Shown here piece after piece: positions 48,425 to 58,569 of a stretch of DNA of 64,000 nt (the first letter of the stretch is position 1; each line of letters starts with the position of its first letter). Origin of the DNA: Aricia agestis (Eukaryota > Arthropoda > Insecta > Lepidoptera > Lycaenidae); contig NC_056407.1 of assembly GCF_905147365.1 (NCBI RefSeq), positions 11,160,001 through 11,224,000 of the forward strand. Direction: 5' to 3'. The notes under the pieces were generated by a model. That model did no database searches, was not told the origin of the DNA, and saw nothing but the letters and a program-made list of their open reading frames with translations. Position numbers and translations under genes: made by a program.

Positions 48425-48625
48425 TTTTTTATAAGCTAGGTGTTTATAAAGAATAAAAAATGTTAAATTTGTAGTTGTAAAAATATTGTATCATGCAAAC
48501 AAATGGCAAAAATTCGTTTTCTTAATTTTTGATTTTTATAGATAAAAGTACTAGTTATTATACTTAGTAGGGACGTCAACATGATCCAGGGGGGGCTAGC
48601 TGCCCCCCCCTGTCCCCCTCTCTTT
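48425..48625 (+). repeat. partial copy of the hAT MITE at 50294
   Basis: agctaggtgtttataaagaa, aacaaatggcaaaaattcgtt, gataaaagtactag and catgatccaggggggg match 50411-50580 in the same orientation. Both terminal repeats are lost. Confidence 0.8.
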
Positions 48626-49680
48626 TTTTTAAATTCAATAACTGGCAACACTATTTCTATGACCGTAGAATTCTATTGGATTTGGATCCAATCTCTCAGC
48701 AAAAATCTATGATCAAGGAGGAAATTAATCATATAGGTATAGAAAGACTGCCTACGAGTATCCGAACGATAAAAAAATGGGATGTGTTCCTTTATTGAAC
48801 CAGTATACATGATTGTTGATTTTCCGAGATTTGATTGGCTACAAAGACGTCAGATCGCTTTGGTCATTATACTGGGACTAGTTATGAACGCTTCGTTGAT
48901 TGAAGATTGTGTGAATTGTGTTAAATGTCAACAGTGTAGCCAACCCATAGCCAACCCCTCAGTTTTAGCTGTAGATCTACAGTTTTTCGGAAATCCTCTC
49001 CGTTTTCAGTTTAGGCCTCCAAATCTACAGTTTTTATGAGCTAGCCAGAGTTATCTATTTTATTGTATTAAACTTATTAATATAAATGAAACAGTTAGGA
49101 TCCTAATTATTAGCGTACTAAATCAGAAGAATACAGGCTTTTGATTGGTGCAATCAGAATCAGAAGCTTCTAATTTGTCTTTTTTAGGATCCTAATTAGG
49201 ACGTCTAAAAGTAAAATAGAATAAGCCCCACCGACATCGATCGCTCGTTCGATCGATGTCTGTTTTACCAACATAAAGTCGGTATTTCATGATTTTTCTG
49301 GTTTTTTATTCCCGGCTTCCTGAAATATAATAAATTTATTACCATAATTAAATAATAAAAATTCATTAAATGTAAAACTGTAGATTTACTGTTTTTCAAT
49401 TTGATATTTACAGTTTTTTTCTAGCTTAGCTCTATGATTGGGTTGGCAACACTGACTGCAGTGTTGCCAACTTAGTGGAATTTCCACTAGATCTGGTGGT
49501 TTAGACGTACCTTTCGGCGGGAAAAATTTGGTTTTAGTGGCTACTGGATTTCTTAGTGGATTCGATTTTTTAAGTTAGTGGTAGCTTCGACGTTAAACCA
49601 CTAGTTTTTTTAATTATGTTTCTAACCCTTGAAGACGCACACTGGAAACTTAATTATATTATTATTATCTTTATTCGTTT
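48626..49680. other. intergenic sequence, no gene recognised
   Basis: An 85-codon open frame at 48782-49039 has no recognisable motif and no splice support, and I do not call it. A perfect 11-bp-arm hairpin gacatcgatcg / cgatcgatgtc lies at 49233-49260. Confidence 0.5.
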
Positions 49681-49798
49681 TGCCCCATTCTAACGCTGAT
49701 ATGGAGCGATTATTTAGCATGATGAATGTTGTCAAGACTTAACAGAGAAACCGGATGAAGTTTGATCGCCTTTCTTTCGTGCAAGGTTAGCACTTAGG
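49681..49798 (+). pseudogene. hAT transposase C-terminal remnant
   Basis: Translation gives HSNADMERLFSMMNVVKT, a stop, then QRNRMKFDRLSFVQG and another stop. The SNADMERLFS..N..K..QRNR pattern is the C-terminal dimerisation segment of hAT transposases. Only about 35 codons remain. Confidence 0.7.
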
Positions 49799-49961
49799 AC
49801 GCGAAGGCAAATGCTGTAATAACAACATAATACCAAATACCGAATTACAAAAATTAGAATTAAAGAAATGTATTCTTCACAAACTGAACAAGTAAATGAC
49901 AATGATTCCTCTATAAACGTTCATCTTTACTCTTTAGTTAAGTACCTACTTAAACATAGGT

Positions 49962-50145
49962 ACCATTGTGGAAGTTGATTCGTATGAGTTCGTAGTCGAC
50001 AGACCAACGTTATTTGGTCGAATATGTCAATTCAATGTTAATTGTGATTTGTCAGCTGGGTTTGACGATGGTTTGACGTAACGCAACCAAACACTTAGGT
50101 CCCCGATTTGCATAGGAATCAACTTCTCTGATAGTACATAGGTAA
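49962..50145 (+). mobile_element. MITE of the GGAAGTTGATTC family
   Basis: taccattgtggaagttgatt at the left pairs with ggaatcaacttctctgatagta at the right. The interior, caacgttatttggtcg and gctgggtttgac, matches 54412-54575. Confidence 0.7.
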
Positions 50146-50293
50146 CTAAAGTTTTCCTTTTTGTAGTAACAAAAATAATTATTTCATAATAATAATGACG
50201 TTATTGTTATATTATTTTCAAATTATATTCAGATAGGTTGTTGTTGTCTTTACGTTATTAAGTGGAATTCTGGTGGTTTGAGAGGCCATTTAG

Positions 50294-50598
50294 CATGGGC
50301 GTACCCAGGTTCTGGGCCAGGGGGGGGGGGGGGGGCAAATTACCCAAGTTCTGGTGCCAGGGGGGGGGCAAATCACCCAGGTTCAGTTCTGGGCCAGGGA
50401 ATCAGATTTTTCATAAGCTAGGTGTTTATAAAGAATAAAAAATTTTTAGTTGTAAAAATATTGTATTGCAAACAAATGGCAAAATTTCGTTCTTAATTTT
50501 AAATTTTTATAGATAAAAGTACTAGAAAATATACTTAGTAGGGACATCAACATGATCCAGGGGGGGGCAGCTGCCCCCCCCCCCTCGCTACGCCCATG
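50294..50598. mobile_element. hAT-type MITE, 305 bp, with perfect 8-bp duplication
   Basis: Ends CATGGGCGTA and TACGCCCATG are perfect inverted repeats. The direct repeats CCATTTAG (50286-50293 and 50599-50606) flank it exactly, the 8-bp duplication of hAT elements. The interior has long G runs and a GGGGGGGCAGCTGCCCCCCC palindrome. Confidence 0.9.
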
Positions 50599-51070
50599 CC
50601 ATTTAGGTTTTAGCGGTTTCTGGTGGTTTACGCTGCTGAATTTGGTGGGTTAGTAAAAAAAAAGTTGGCAACACTGACTGACTGTCAAGGTGAAAATTGA
50701 AATGCATTTGACAGTCGACAGATGCTGTGTTCTCAGTAATTCTTTTCGTGAAATTAGTGTCCCAGAGAAAACTTTTAGTTTTATGGTGAAATAAATCATA
50801 CTTACCCGTTCTGTTTTAATAAATTGTTTGCCTTTTTACTTAGTTTATTAATTTTTATCATGAACTTTCAAACAAGTGTGTTCTGTTGGTGTGGGTATTG
50901 GGCTAATGTAAATCGGACGCTCCCAATATCAACGGTTGCTGTAGCTAATGAATTTTTTGTGCATCTTACGATAAAGCACTAAATTGGCTTTTAAATTGTT
51001 ATTGTGTTTGTAAAATGACGTTTTTGTGTGGTTTTTTCATACGGATGTCTGTGATTAGAAAATCATCGTA

Positions 51071-51136
51071 ATGGGTGACAAATTGAATAGAGAATACTAC
51101 GCTCCAGGGGCAGCAGCCTTCAATTATAACAATGTG
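51071..51136 (+). CDS. probable first coding exon of an unidentified gene
   Basis: ATG opens a 22-codon frame, MGDKLNREYYAPGAAAFNYN plus two residues, ending in a strong donor GTG|GTGAGT at phase 0. The preceding 350 bp include an initiator-like ctcagtaa at about 50730. No continuation with the right phase and plausible coding sequence could be identified downstream in the window, so the next exon may lie past 64000. I do not recognise the peptide. Confidence 0.5.
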
Positions 51137-52113
51137 GTGAGTTCACTTGCTGTTTAACTTTCACAGACACGAATATGTACAGAAGAAACTTAAACATGAA
51201 AATGTTAACAGATTTATAGCAATAAATCAATTATTCTATTGACTTGTTCTCTGGATTTTATGGCCATTGGATATTATTTATTAAACATTATAACAGTTAG
51301 CTTAAGAAAATCATTTTAACAAAATCTCATGCAGATATTTTTTGTTTTTTTTTTTTGTTAGTCAAATATATTGACCTAGTTAACAAAATAGAAACAAAAT
51401 TTTAAAAATTTAAAACTAAAAAAACTACTTCCTTCCTCAAAATGGTGGTAAGTCAGGATGCAGTTTTATGTACAACAAACCATGTATGATAGTTTTATGT
51501 ACAACAAACCATGGATATGGAGCCGAATTCACAGTGACAGCCACTCTGAATTCCGCCTTTGTCCACTATTATAATATTTTTATATTATTATGATTGTGGT
51601 GACTACAGCAATGTATGATACTGATACTCTTTTAATATTATACTAGCTATTTGACCAAGCTTTGCTTAGTATTCGATAAAACACAGATAAAATTATATTT
51701 ACTAAAAATTATTTTTAGCTTGATCGATTTATCGCCCCCGAAACCCCCTATAAAACTAAATTTCATGAAAACCGTTGGAGTTGATTCCGAGATTCCAATT
51801 ATATATAATATACAAGAATTGCTCGTTTAAAGATATAAGATAAGATTAGAGCAACTTTTTAACGATAGGAAATTGAGAATGGTAAAAAAATTGCTTCATC
51901 TGTGACAGGCTAAGTAACAATAAAGTGCTACTAGAGCCTAAAATTAAAAATATTATATTATTAATGCCTCAAGCCCCAACTCTCAAGTGGTCACCGGCAA
52001 CCACAATAATTAAATTGAATAGCATTGTGTCTGCTTTTTCCACATGATCGAGGTATTAAAGCAACTTACATATCTGTCTTGATCTAAGTGATAACACTTA
52101 GAATAATACTTAT
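51137..52113. other. non-coding, presumably intron
   Basis: It contains a 23-bp direct repeat (agttttatgtacaacaaacc at 51460 and 51490) and a family-D tail at 51645-51840 (gaccaagctttgcttagtattcgataaaacac). Confidence 0.5.
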
Positions 52114-53432
52114 CCCTTAACCACCTAGCACATATAATTGTCACACAACCACCTGCCATACGTCTGTGGGACCCCGGCTATAAAACATACGATAACTATA
52201 AATTAAAAGGGGGAGGCAAATATTAATAAAAAAAAATTATATTTAGGCACTATTTAACTCTTTGTTTAAAAAATAAAAACTTCAATATCAACAACATTTT
52301 TCAAATAATACAGCATATTTGGTACAATCTCGTGTTTTTGGCTTACTCACTAACACTTTCAGAAAATAATTTCTAAAAAAAATTATTAAATTGATAGGAA
52401 ATTATTCTTACGTTTTTTTATATAATTAAATTAACAAGTAACTTTAAAAAAAAAAAAACTCATTATAGTTTCTAATTCTAAAAAATTGCAGGCTCCAAAC
52501 TTAGAGCTTTTTATGGCCGTGAAGACAGATCTTGTCTGAGCATTCGAGGCAAATAGGAGCTTAGCATTCAAAACACATGTTGTGTTTTATGTTTTTTTAT
52601 TACTCTTAACTCTTAAGTGGAACAGTTTTTACGAATTGCCAATCACTCTTCATCAGTGCTGCAGCATGGGATATCTGCTGGAGGGTCAAGATAATCTGAA
52701 GGATTCTTCATTTCACGTTACAGTTTCACATTGCTTTCACAATGTGCCCTAAGCGATCTCGTAAACTGTTTAGCCAGTTTCTCCATAAACATGTAACTGC
52801 TTTCAACCTTTTGTCTATAGAGCTGCACAGATAAGTTCACTAGAATGCAATTTCAGGCAGGGCAGATGGCCAATTAAAGTGATCTTTGGCTAAATAATTA
52901 TTCTTCCTAGGTCTAGATCGAATTTTCGCTAATTGGTACATCATCCTCAATTGAAAACTCTTGGTCACTTTCCAAAGGAATATAACTTTGTGATGTATAG
53001 CTTCTTTGCACTGCAGTTGGCTCTTCGCATTCGGAATCAGACGCTCCACTATGAACTATCTTCCAATAGAATATGATTAATTTTGACCGGCTCCACATCG
53101 CTGCATTCATCGTTCGGTATGTTTTCATCATTTGTCAGGCCTTGGTCCAACCAACGCTCAATAAGAACTTAATTAGGAGCCATTATTTCCAAAACAATAA
53201 AAAAATTACAATCGAAAAAACTTACGTAACCACCTAACATGGGTCTCTCAGACCCCCGCAAGTCTTTATAAGATAAATGCATACATGCCTAACCTCGTCG
53301 AGCCATTGGGCGATAGCTAGGGGCGCAAGAAAAAGGTACAAAAGCCAACGAGTCGATACAACACTCCGGCGCAAAATATTAACAAAAATAATATCAGTGG
53401 GGTCTGTGACACATATGACAGGTGGTTAAGGG
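52114..53432 (-). mobile_element. internally deleted piggyBac-like element
   Basis: 1319 bp. The left end CCCTTAACCACCT pairs with the right end AGGTGGTTAAGGG. It is flanked by TTAA on the right (53433-53436) and TTAT on the left (52110-52113), consistent with a decayed TTAA target. Subterminal copies of ACCACCT..CAT..GTCT..GACCCC occur at both ends. The minus strand keeps pieces of a transposase (see separate entry). Confidence 0.8.
52500..53131 (-). pseudogene. piggyBac-like transposase remnant
   Basis: An acidic N-terminal part (SDSECEEP, DQEFSIEDDVPIS) runs directly into a C-terminal part: RKNNYLAKDHFNWPSALPEI, VNLSVQLYRQKVESSYMFME and the Cys-rich tail CFEC-stop-APICLECSDKICLHGH. The whole DDD catalytic core is absent, and stops and frameshifts remain. 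The order matches the C terminus of piggyBac-family proteins (membrane-like segment, helical segment, cysteine-rich domain). Confidence 0.7.
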
Positions 53433-53436
53433 TTAA

Positions 53437-54411
53437 TACTTAGAAGTGTAATGTGTCTCGGAGGGGCCCCATATACAAATTTGCTTGGAAGCCCCCTAGG
53501 AAGGGCAAATATTAAAAAATATTAAAAAAAATTCACATTCTCTTTGACCCAGAGGCCTCATATAATTGATACAGCGGTAGTTACGCTCCTGACTTAGATA
53601 CACAACATTAGGACAGATAGAGTATTGTACTGTGTACACCTTATTTCTTAACAAAATCTTAAATTGTTTTTGCAATAATATGTCACATCTGAACCTGCAA
53701 AAAGACAGTCTGAAATAGACTTAGAACTATTTATATGAAAGCTTACAGTTCACAAAATTACTAAATTCAGTTTTGGTACATTGCCTTTTTTTTTGTCGTA
53801 TGAACTGGAGTTCGGATCGAATGTAATTCAAAAGCACTTTTACTCTCCATATTTTCAGAAATTAAATATTTTAAGTGTAAGAATAAAAATAATGATTAGA
53901 CTTTAATTAAGACAGTCTTCCTATAATGAACACAATCTCTCAGTAAGTTTATTTATCCATTATGAAATAATAATTAGGCAAGTTTAGTTCACAAAGAAAG
54001 TACTTTCTGTGTCGTATTGTTATAGTGTATTCACAGGTAATTAGAATAAGTGCTTTGTGAAAATCAGCCAGGTAAAAGCAGCTGCCAGCAGTGACAACAA
54101 ATCCACATATTCATTATGATATTATGATTTGTGATATTATTGTTTTGTAAAAATATTTATATTATATTTCAAAATAAATTTTCCTAAAATATTTTTTTAA
54201 GAAAAAGATAGGGAATTTAGATTTCTATTTCAAAAATAATAAATCTAAATTCTCTATCTTTACATATTAGATAATAAAAACTTCTTCCTTTTTTTCTGGG
54301 AGTTTTAAAAAGGAATTGTACCTCTGTAAAGAAGAAGAATTGTAAATTGCAATGTGCATGGTTAAAATATGTTTTCTAATAATATTATCAGAACAAAAAT
54401 GGGATAGATAA
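53437..54411. other. non-coding, one hairpin
   Basis: aaagatagggaatttagattt (54204) pairs with aaatctaaattctctatcttt (54241-54261). Otherwise featureless AT-rich sequence. Confidence 0.5.
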
Positions 54412-54575
54412 GTACCATCATGGAAATTGATTCCTAGGCAGTTGACAGATCAACGTTATTTGGTCGGATCATACAAGTCAATGTTAATTGTGACCTGTCG
54501 GCTGGGTTTGACGTAACGCAAACAAACTACGTAGGTCCCCCATCTGCCTAGGAATCAACTTCTCTGATAGTAAAT
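54412..54575 (+). mobile_element. MITE of the GGAAGTTGATTC family, second copy
   Basis: taccatcatggaaattgattcctagg at the left, cctaggaatcaacttctctgatagta at the right, with the same interior and orientation as 49962-50145. Confidence 0.75.
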
Positions 54576-54724
54576 ATTGTTATAGTAATTAGTAATTACT
54601 TCTTGTAACTTTTATTTAATCCTTCGATCGTGGATTCTTGGAAATCTATTGTTATTCTATTGTGTCTCGCTCACCGGTGATCTTATGGGGCTTGATGGGT
54701 TAATAATGCGTTGTCTGCCACCTA

Positions 54725-55048
54725 GGCCCGTTTAAATAGCCAGTACTCAAGATGCATCTCGGTCTCAAGACACGGTTCAGGCTCTGTGATTGGTTGGCTA
54801 TTAAAATTTGGACCAATCACATAGCCGAACCGCGTCTTGAGACCGGGTTGCATCTTAACTCTTAGGCTGGTATAAATAGTCAGTACTTAAGATGCGACCT
54901 GGTCTCAAGACGCGGTTCGGCTCTGTGATTGGTCCAAATTTTGACAGCCAACCAATCACAGAGCCTGAACCGTGTCTTGAGACCGAGATGCATCTTGAGT
55001 ACTGACTATTTAATACCAGCCTTAAGTACTGACTATTTATACGAGCCC
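54725..55048. mobile_element. compound hairpin element, four inverted modules
   Basis: Ends GGCCCGTTTAAATAG and CTATTTATACGAGCCC are inverted. Between them the module ctcaagatgcatctcggtctcaagac..ggttc..gctctgtgattgg occurs four times in alternating orientation (about 54742, 54805, 54890 and 54940). Confidence 0.75.
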
Positions 55049-55119
55049 TAGTTGCTGTATAATTCGTTGGAACTGTACACTTCTACAGGTTAAAAAATAA
55101 AAACTATTCTATGTCCTGT

Positions 55120-55216
55120 CCCAGGAAGTCCTTAAGCTAATTGAAATTTAATATTTAATTAATTAAAAATCCAAGTTGATTCAACCAAATTTCAATTAGC
55201 TTGAATCAACTTGGAT
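55120..55216. repeat. two interlocked inverted repeats
   Basis: aagctaattgaaattt pairs with aaatttcaattagctt, while atccaagttgattcaa pairs with ttgaatcaacttggat. The arms interleave (A B A' B'), a pseudoknot-like order. Confidence 0.8.
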
Positions 55217-55227
55217 ATTTTTTTTAT

Positions 55228-55305
55228 GAGCCTATACTATCCCACTGCTGGGCAAAGGCCTCCCCCAAGGTCTTCCATCTGTCTCGTTCCAACGCCACTT
55301 GGATT
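55228..55305 (-). mobile_element. RTE-type LINE extreme ORF2 tail
   Basis: The minus strand reads VALERDRWKTLGEAFAQQWD, then SIGS and a stop. It is the same C terminus as the fragment at 26302 but without internal stops, truncated after about 26 codons. Confidence 0.8.
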
Positions 55306-56035
55306 AAGAGAAAAAAAATTACTAATTTTGCATTGGAAGGAAATATAGGCTAAAGGCTAAATCCCACCTTTAAGATATATCTCGGCCTTGTAGCAGGACG
55401 CTATCTTTTAAAAATCAGTGTTTGCGCATATTTTTTCGCCACTTTTAACAATAAAGGCGTCGTCTCGATCTCACGATAGAACAATACGATGTGGGAGTTG
55501 GGACGTACGGCTGACACAATTCAGTTTGCGCGAAATTGTATAGGTAATTTATTAATTGTTCACTAGAATACCTGCTCTCACAATTCTACTGACAAGCCAG
55601 AAAATTGTTGACATGGAAAACGATGTTTTTGGTCTAAAATATGATTTTGTAGTGAAAAAACCTAGAAGAAATATTTTTCTTAAGCTTTAGAGTATTTCTT
55701 AGATCTATGGAGAAATTGCTACTCATAATATAGTAGGTACATTCAAATGTTTCTGTTACAGTACATCTAAATCCTGAGGTTTATAAATGAAGATTAACTT
55801 GATGATGAAAGATGTTACCTCCAAGCTATTGTGAACTGGGATAAAATGTTATAATCGGTTAGATAATTTTATTGTCTTCAGTCAAATTACGTCTCACTAT
55901 ATTGTACGAGAAGACTTTAGCTTTGTCATCATACCTCACACATCTCAAAGATACGCCTGTGGTATTATGACTTTAAGGTCTCTTAAATTGAACAGTTCAA
56001 TTTCCATTTTTACCGACTGACCTTACATTTAGACT

Positions 56036-56393
56036 GGGTTGCACCGACTAACTTTAACTTTAACTACAGTGCAAAATGTCAAATCTTTGGTTAAAGTTAA
56101 GTATGGCGTCCTTACCTCCGCTCATACGTGAATTACCAACTAACTTTAACTTTAACTACAGTGCAAAATGTCAAATCTTTGGTTAAAGTTAAGTATGGCG
56201 TCCTTACCTCCGCTCATACGTGAATTACCAACTAACTTTAACTTTAACTACAGTGCAAAATGTCAAATCTTTGGTTAAAGTTAAGTATGGCGTCCGCTCA
56301 TACGTGAATTTCTCCGGTTAAAGTTAAAGCTAAAGGACGCCATATTTAACTATAAAAATAACTTTAACTTTAACCATGCCTCTGGTGCAACCC
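56036..56393. mobile_element. MITE with internal 92-bp tandem expansion
   Basis: The ends GGGTTGCACC and GGTGCAACCC are perfect inverted repeats. Between them a 92-bp unit starts at 56048, 56140 and 56232. The first two units are identical; the third lacks 8 bp (ttacctcc) and runs into the right arm. Confidence 0.9.
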
Positions 56394-57149
56394 AACCTTA
56401 AAGTTAATTAACTAATACAAGATGACTTCTACAACTTCGTTGCACCGAATTTCATTCGTCGCGCGGAAACCGCACATTTTTCCACAACAAAAACTATGCT
56501 ATGTCGTTTCCCGGCTATCAAAGTAGATGCATACCAAATTTCATCTAAATCGATTCATAATTGTGAATAGGGAACACATACAAACAGGACACACTTTCAC
56601 ATTTATAATATTAGTAAGAGTAAGCGGGTGGCGTAGACAGTTTACATATTTTTAGTAAATTTTCACGTGTATATTGCTAGTGCTGTGCTCGTGACATGTT
56701 CGTGAATAATTTTCAGGGCGGTTGCATGCTACTGCGGCGCTGTGCCAGGTGAAGCCTGGCGCTCGCGTGTATCTCATTTGTGTCGCTCATTCCGTTTGAA
56801 CGTTTAATAATCCCATACAATATAATATTACAAAGTCCTGATATTCCTATGGAACCCCGACTGGTGAAATGGCTGTGCGTGAGATGACCGAAGGTTTGTT
56901 ATTATATGATTCATTATGCAACTCACACGACGTTACACTTTAATACTATTTTGATTCGGACTTATCCTACTGAATTGGTTTTAAAAAGAGTTTTGTTTTT
57001 TTATTGGGCTAGGAGTTAGGAGTTAGGACAGTAATTTTAAGAACCTGTAAAACTGAAGTCCTATTTTTTATTTGGCACGTATTCCAACAGTAAAGAACAA
57101 TCCAATCGCGTGATTGCTGCGATAGAGACCCGTTATAACGTTCGGAGTT

Positions 57150-57219
57150 CAGACTTCAGTGCCTTCTGTCGTTTTAGTCTGATGAAATACTTGCAAAGCT
57201 AAGTCGTCCCTCGCATAAA
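57150..57219 (+). promoter_or_regulatory. candidate promoter/leader of the small membrane-protein gene
   Basis: An arthropod-type initiator TCAGT lies at 57156-57160, with TATAAC about 24 bp before it. A seven-codon upstream frame (ATG at 57182, TAA at 57200-57202) precedes the main start. Inferred from motifs only. Confidence 0.35.
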
Positions 57220-57597
57220 ATGCTGATGATGAAAAAGATATGGAGAGCGAAAAAGAAAGTGACGAAAACGGTGCGTGCGTTGTATCTTTCTAGTTTTATC
57301 GGGCTCGTTATCTGTATGGTGTTGACGAAGTTAATCGATTTTGTATATGAAATGTTAGCAAATGTTGATTTGACGTAAGTTATTCATCATCAGCACCGCA
57401 TTTTGATCATCATCACTGAATTTTCTTTAAGTGCTTCTCTACCGATTTGTTTGAAAATATGCAAAATAAATTATTATTACGTTTCAACACCTAAAATATA
57501 TTTTAGAGCCTTGATCAAGAAAAGACTGGAAGATTTGAGACTAATCAAAAATCAAACAATAACATTAAGGAAATTTTTAATAGAAGTCCATAAATAA
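57220..57597 (+). CDS. 81-residue single-pass membrane protein, two exons
   Basis: Exon 57220-57374 ends GAC|GTAAGT and exon 57507-57597 follows TATATTTTAG; the split Thr codon keeps frame and the second exon ends in TAA, giving 246 nt. The N terminus is strongly basic (MLMMKKIWRAKKKVTKTVR), then one hydrophobic segment at about residues 21-37 (LYLSSFIGLVICMVL), then a charged amphipathic C-terminal part ending LRKFLIEVHK with a possible N-glycosylation site NQT. The positive-inside rule predicts N terminus inside, C terminus outside or lumenal. Met1, Met3 or Met4 could each be the start. A TE origin is not suggested by any other copy in the window. I recognise no family. It may be an independent gene or lie within an intron of the gene starting at 51071. 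The first canonical AATAAA downstream (58116) is inside the foldback arm. Confidence 0.6.
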
Positions 57598-57782
57598 TTA
57601 TACCAATATGGAATAAGTACATATAATATTTAATGGTCAATAAGATTGCAGTAGAATTAAGTCCTAAACTTTACATTCTCATACTCTTCTTATTGTTGTG
57701 TGATTTTAATTCTAGATTATATTATAAATTATTGTGTTTTCATTTTTTGAGTGTTCCATATTTTTATAAGTTAATCAGAATA

Positions 57783-58538
57783 TATCTTAATATATATATT
57801 TCTTGTGTGCGTGTGTATGTGACTGAACTCCTCCTAAACGACTGGACCAATTTTGATGAAATTTTTTGTGTGTGTTCGTGGAGATTCGAGAATGGTTTAG
57901 ATTTACAGTTTGGTCTACTGGAAAATGTTTTTTCAATTAATTTCTTATTTATAAGGAGTTGTTGATTTTGGAATGTTTTACATTAGATCCGGCGGACGGC
58001 GCTATCATCGCATTCAATATTATTCTATTTCAATTTTAGTTTGTCCTGACAGATGGTGCTACGATTAATTTGAAAAAAATTTTGTTATTCAATTCATGTG
58101 CTGATTAAAATATTAAATAAATAACACAATAGGCTACAATTTTAACCGACTTTCAAAATGGGGGAGGTGTTATGTTCGTTTTCTTATATTCAACGATTAC
58201 TCCGCCGTTTGTTAACCGATTTTCAAAATTTTTCTTTTGGTATATAGGGTATCATCCCAATTTGGTATTATATTCAGAAAAGTGGTGATCTGATGAAGGA
58301 TCCATAAGTAATCGAGGGAACTTCTCAAAACTTATAGGGAAACATATGGTGACTTCGGTTTCGTGAGAAGTATTCTAAGCATATGCTACCAACAAGTAAG
58401 ATTTTGCACCGAGATATACCTGATATACCGTGGTTCGGAAGGTGCTGAGAGAATTCCTGATTCTTTATAGATACAAGTTTGGGAGTTTCGGCGTTGTTTT
58501 AAGAACAGAAAGCATATGATACTATGCAAATTACATTC

Positions 58539-58569
<31 letters not shown>

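Noticed and set aside
48782..49039. 85-codon frame with Cys pairs (CVNCVKCQQC)
   Set aside because: The spacing looks finger-like, but there is no His partner, no splice support and no family match.
56717..56749. Possible 33-bp exon between TTTTCAG and GTGAAG
   Set aside because: Splice consensus is good, but phase and sequence do not link convincingly to the exon at 51071 or the gene at 57220.
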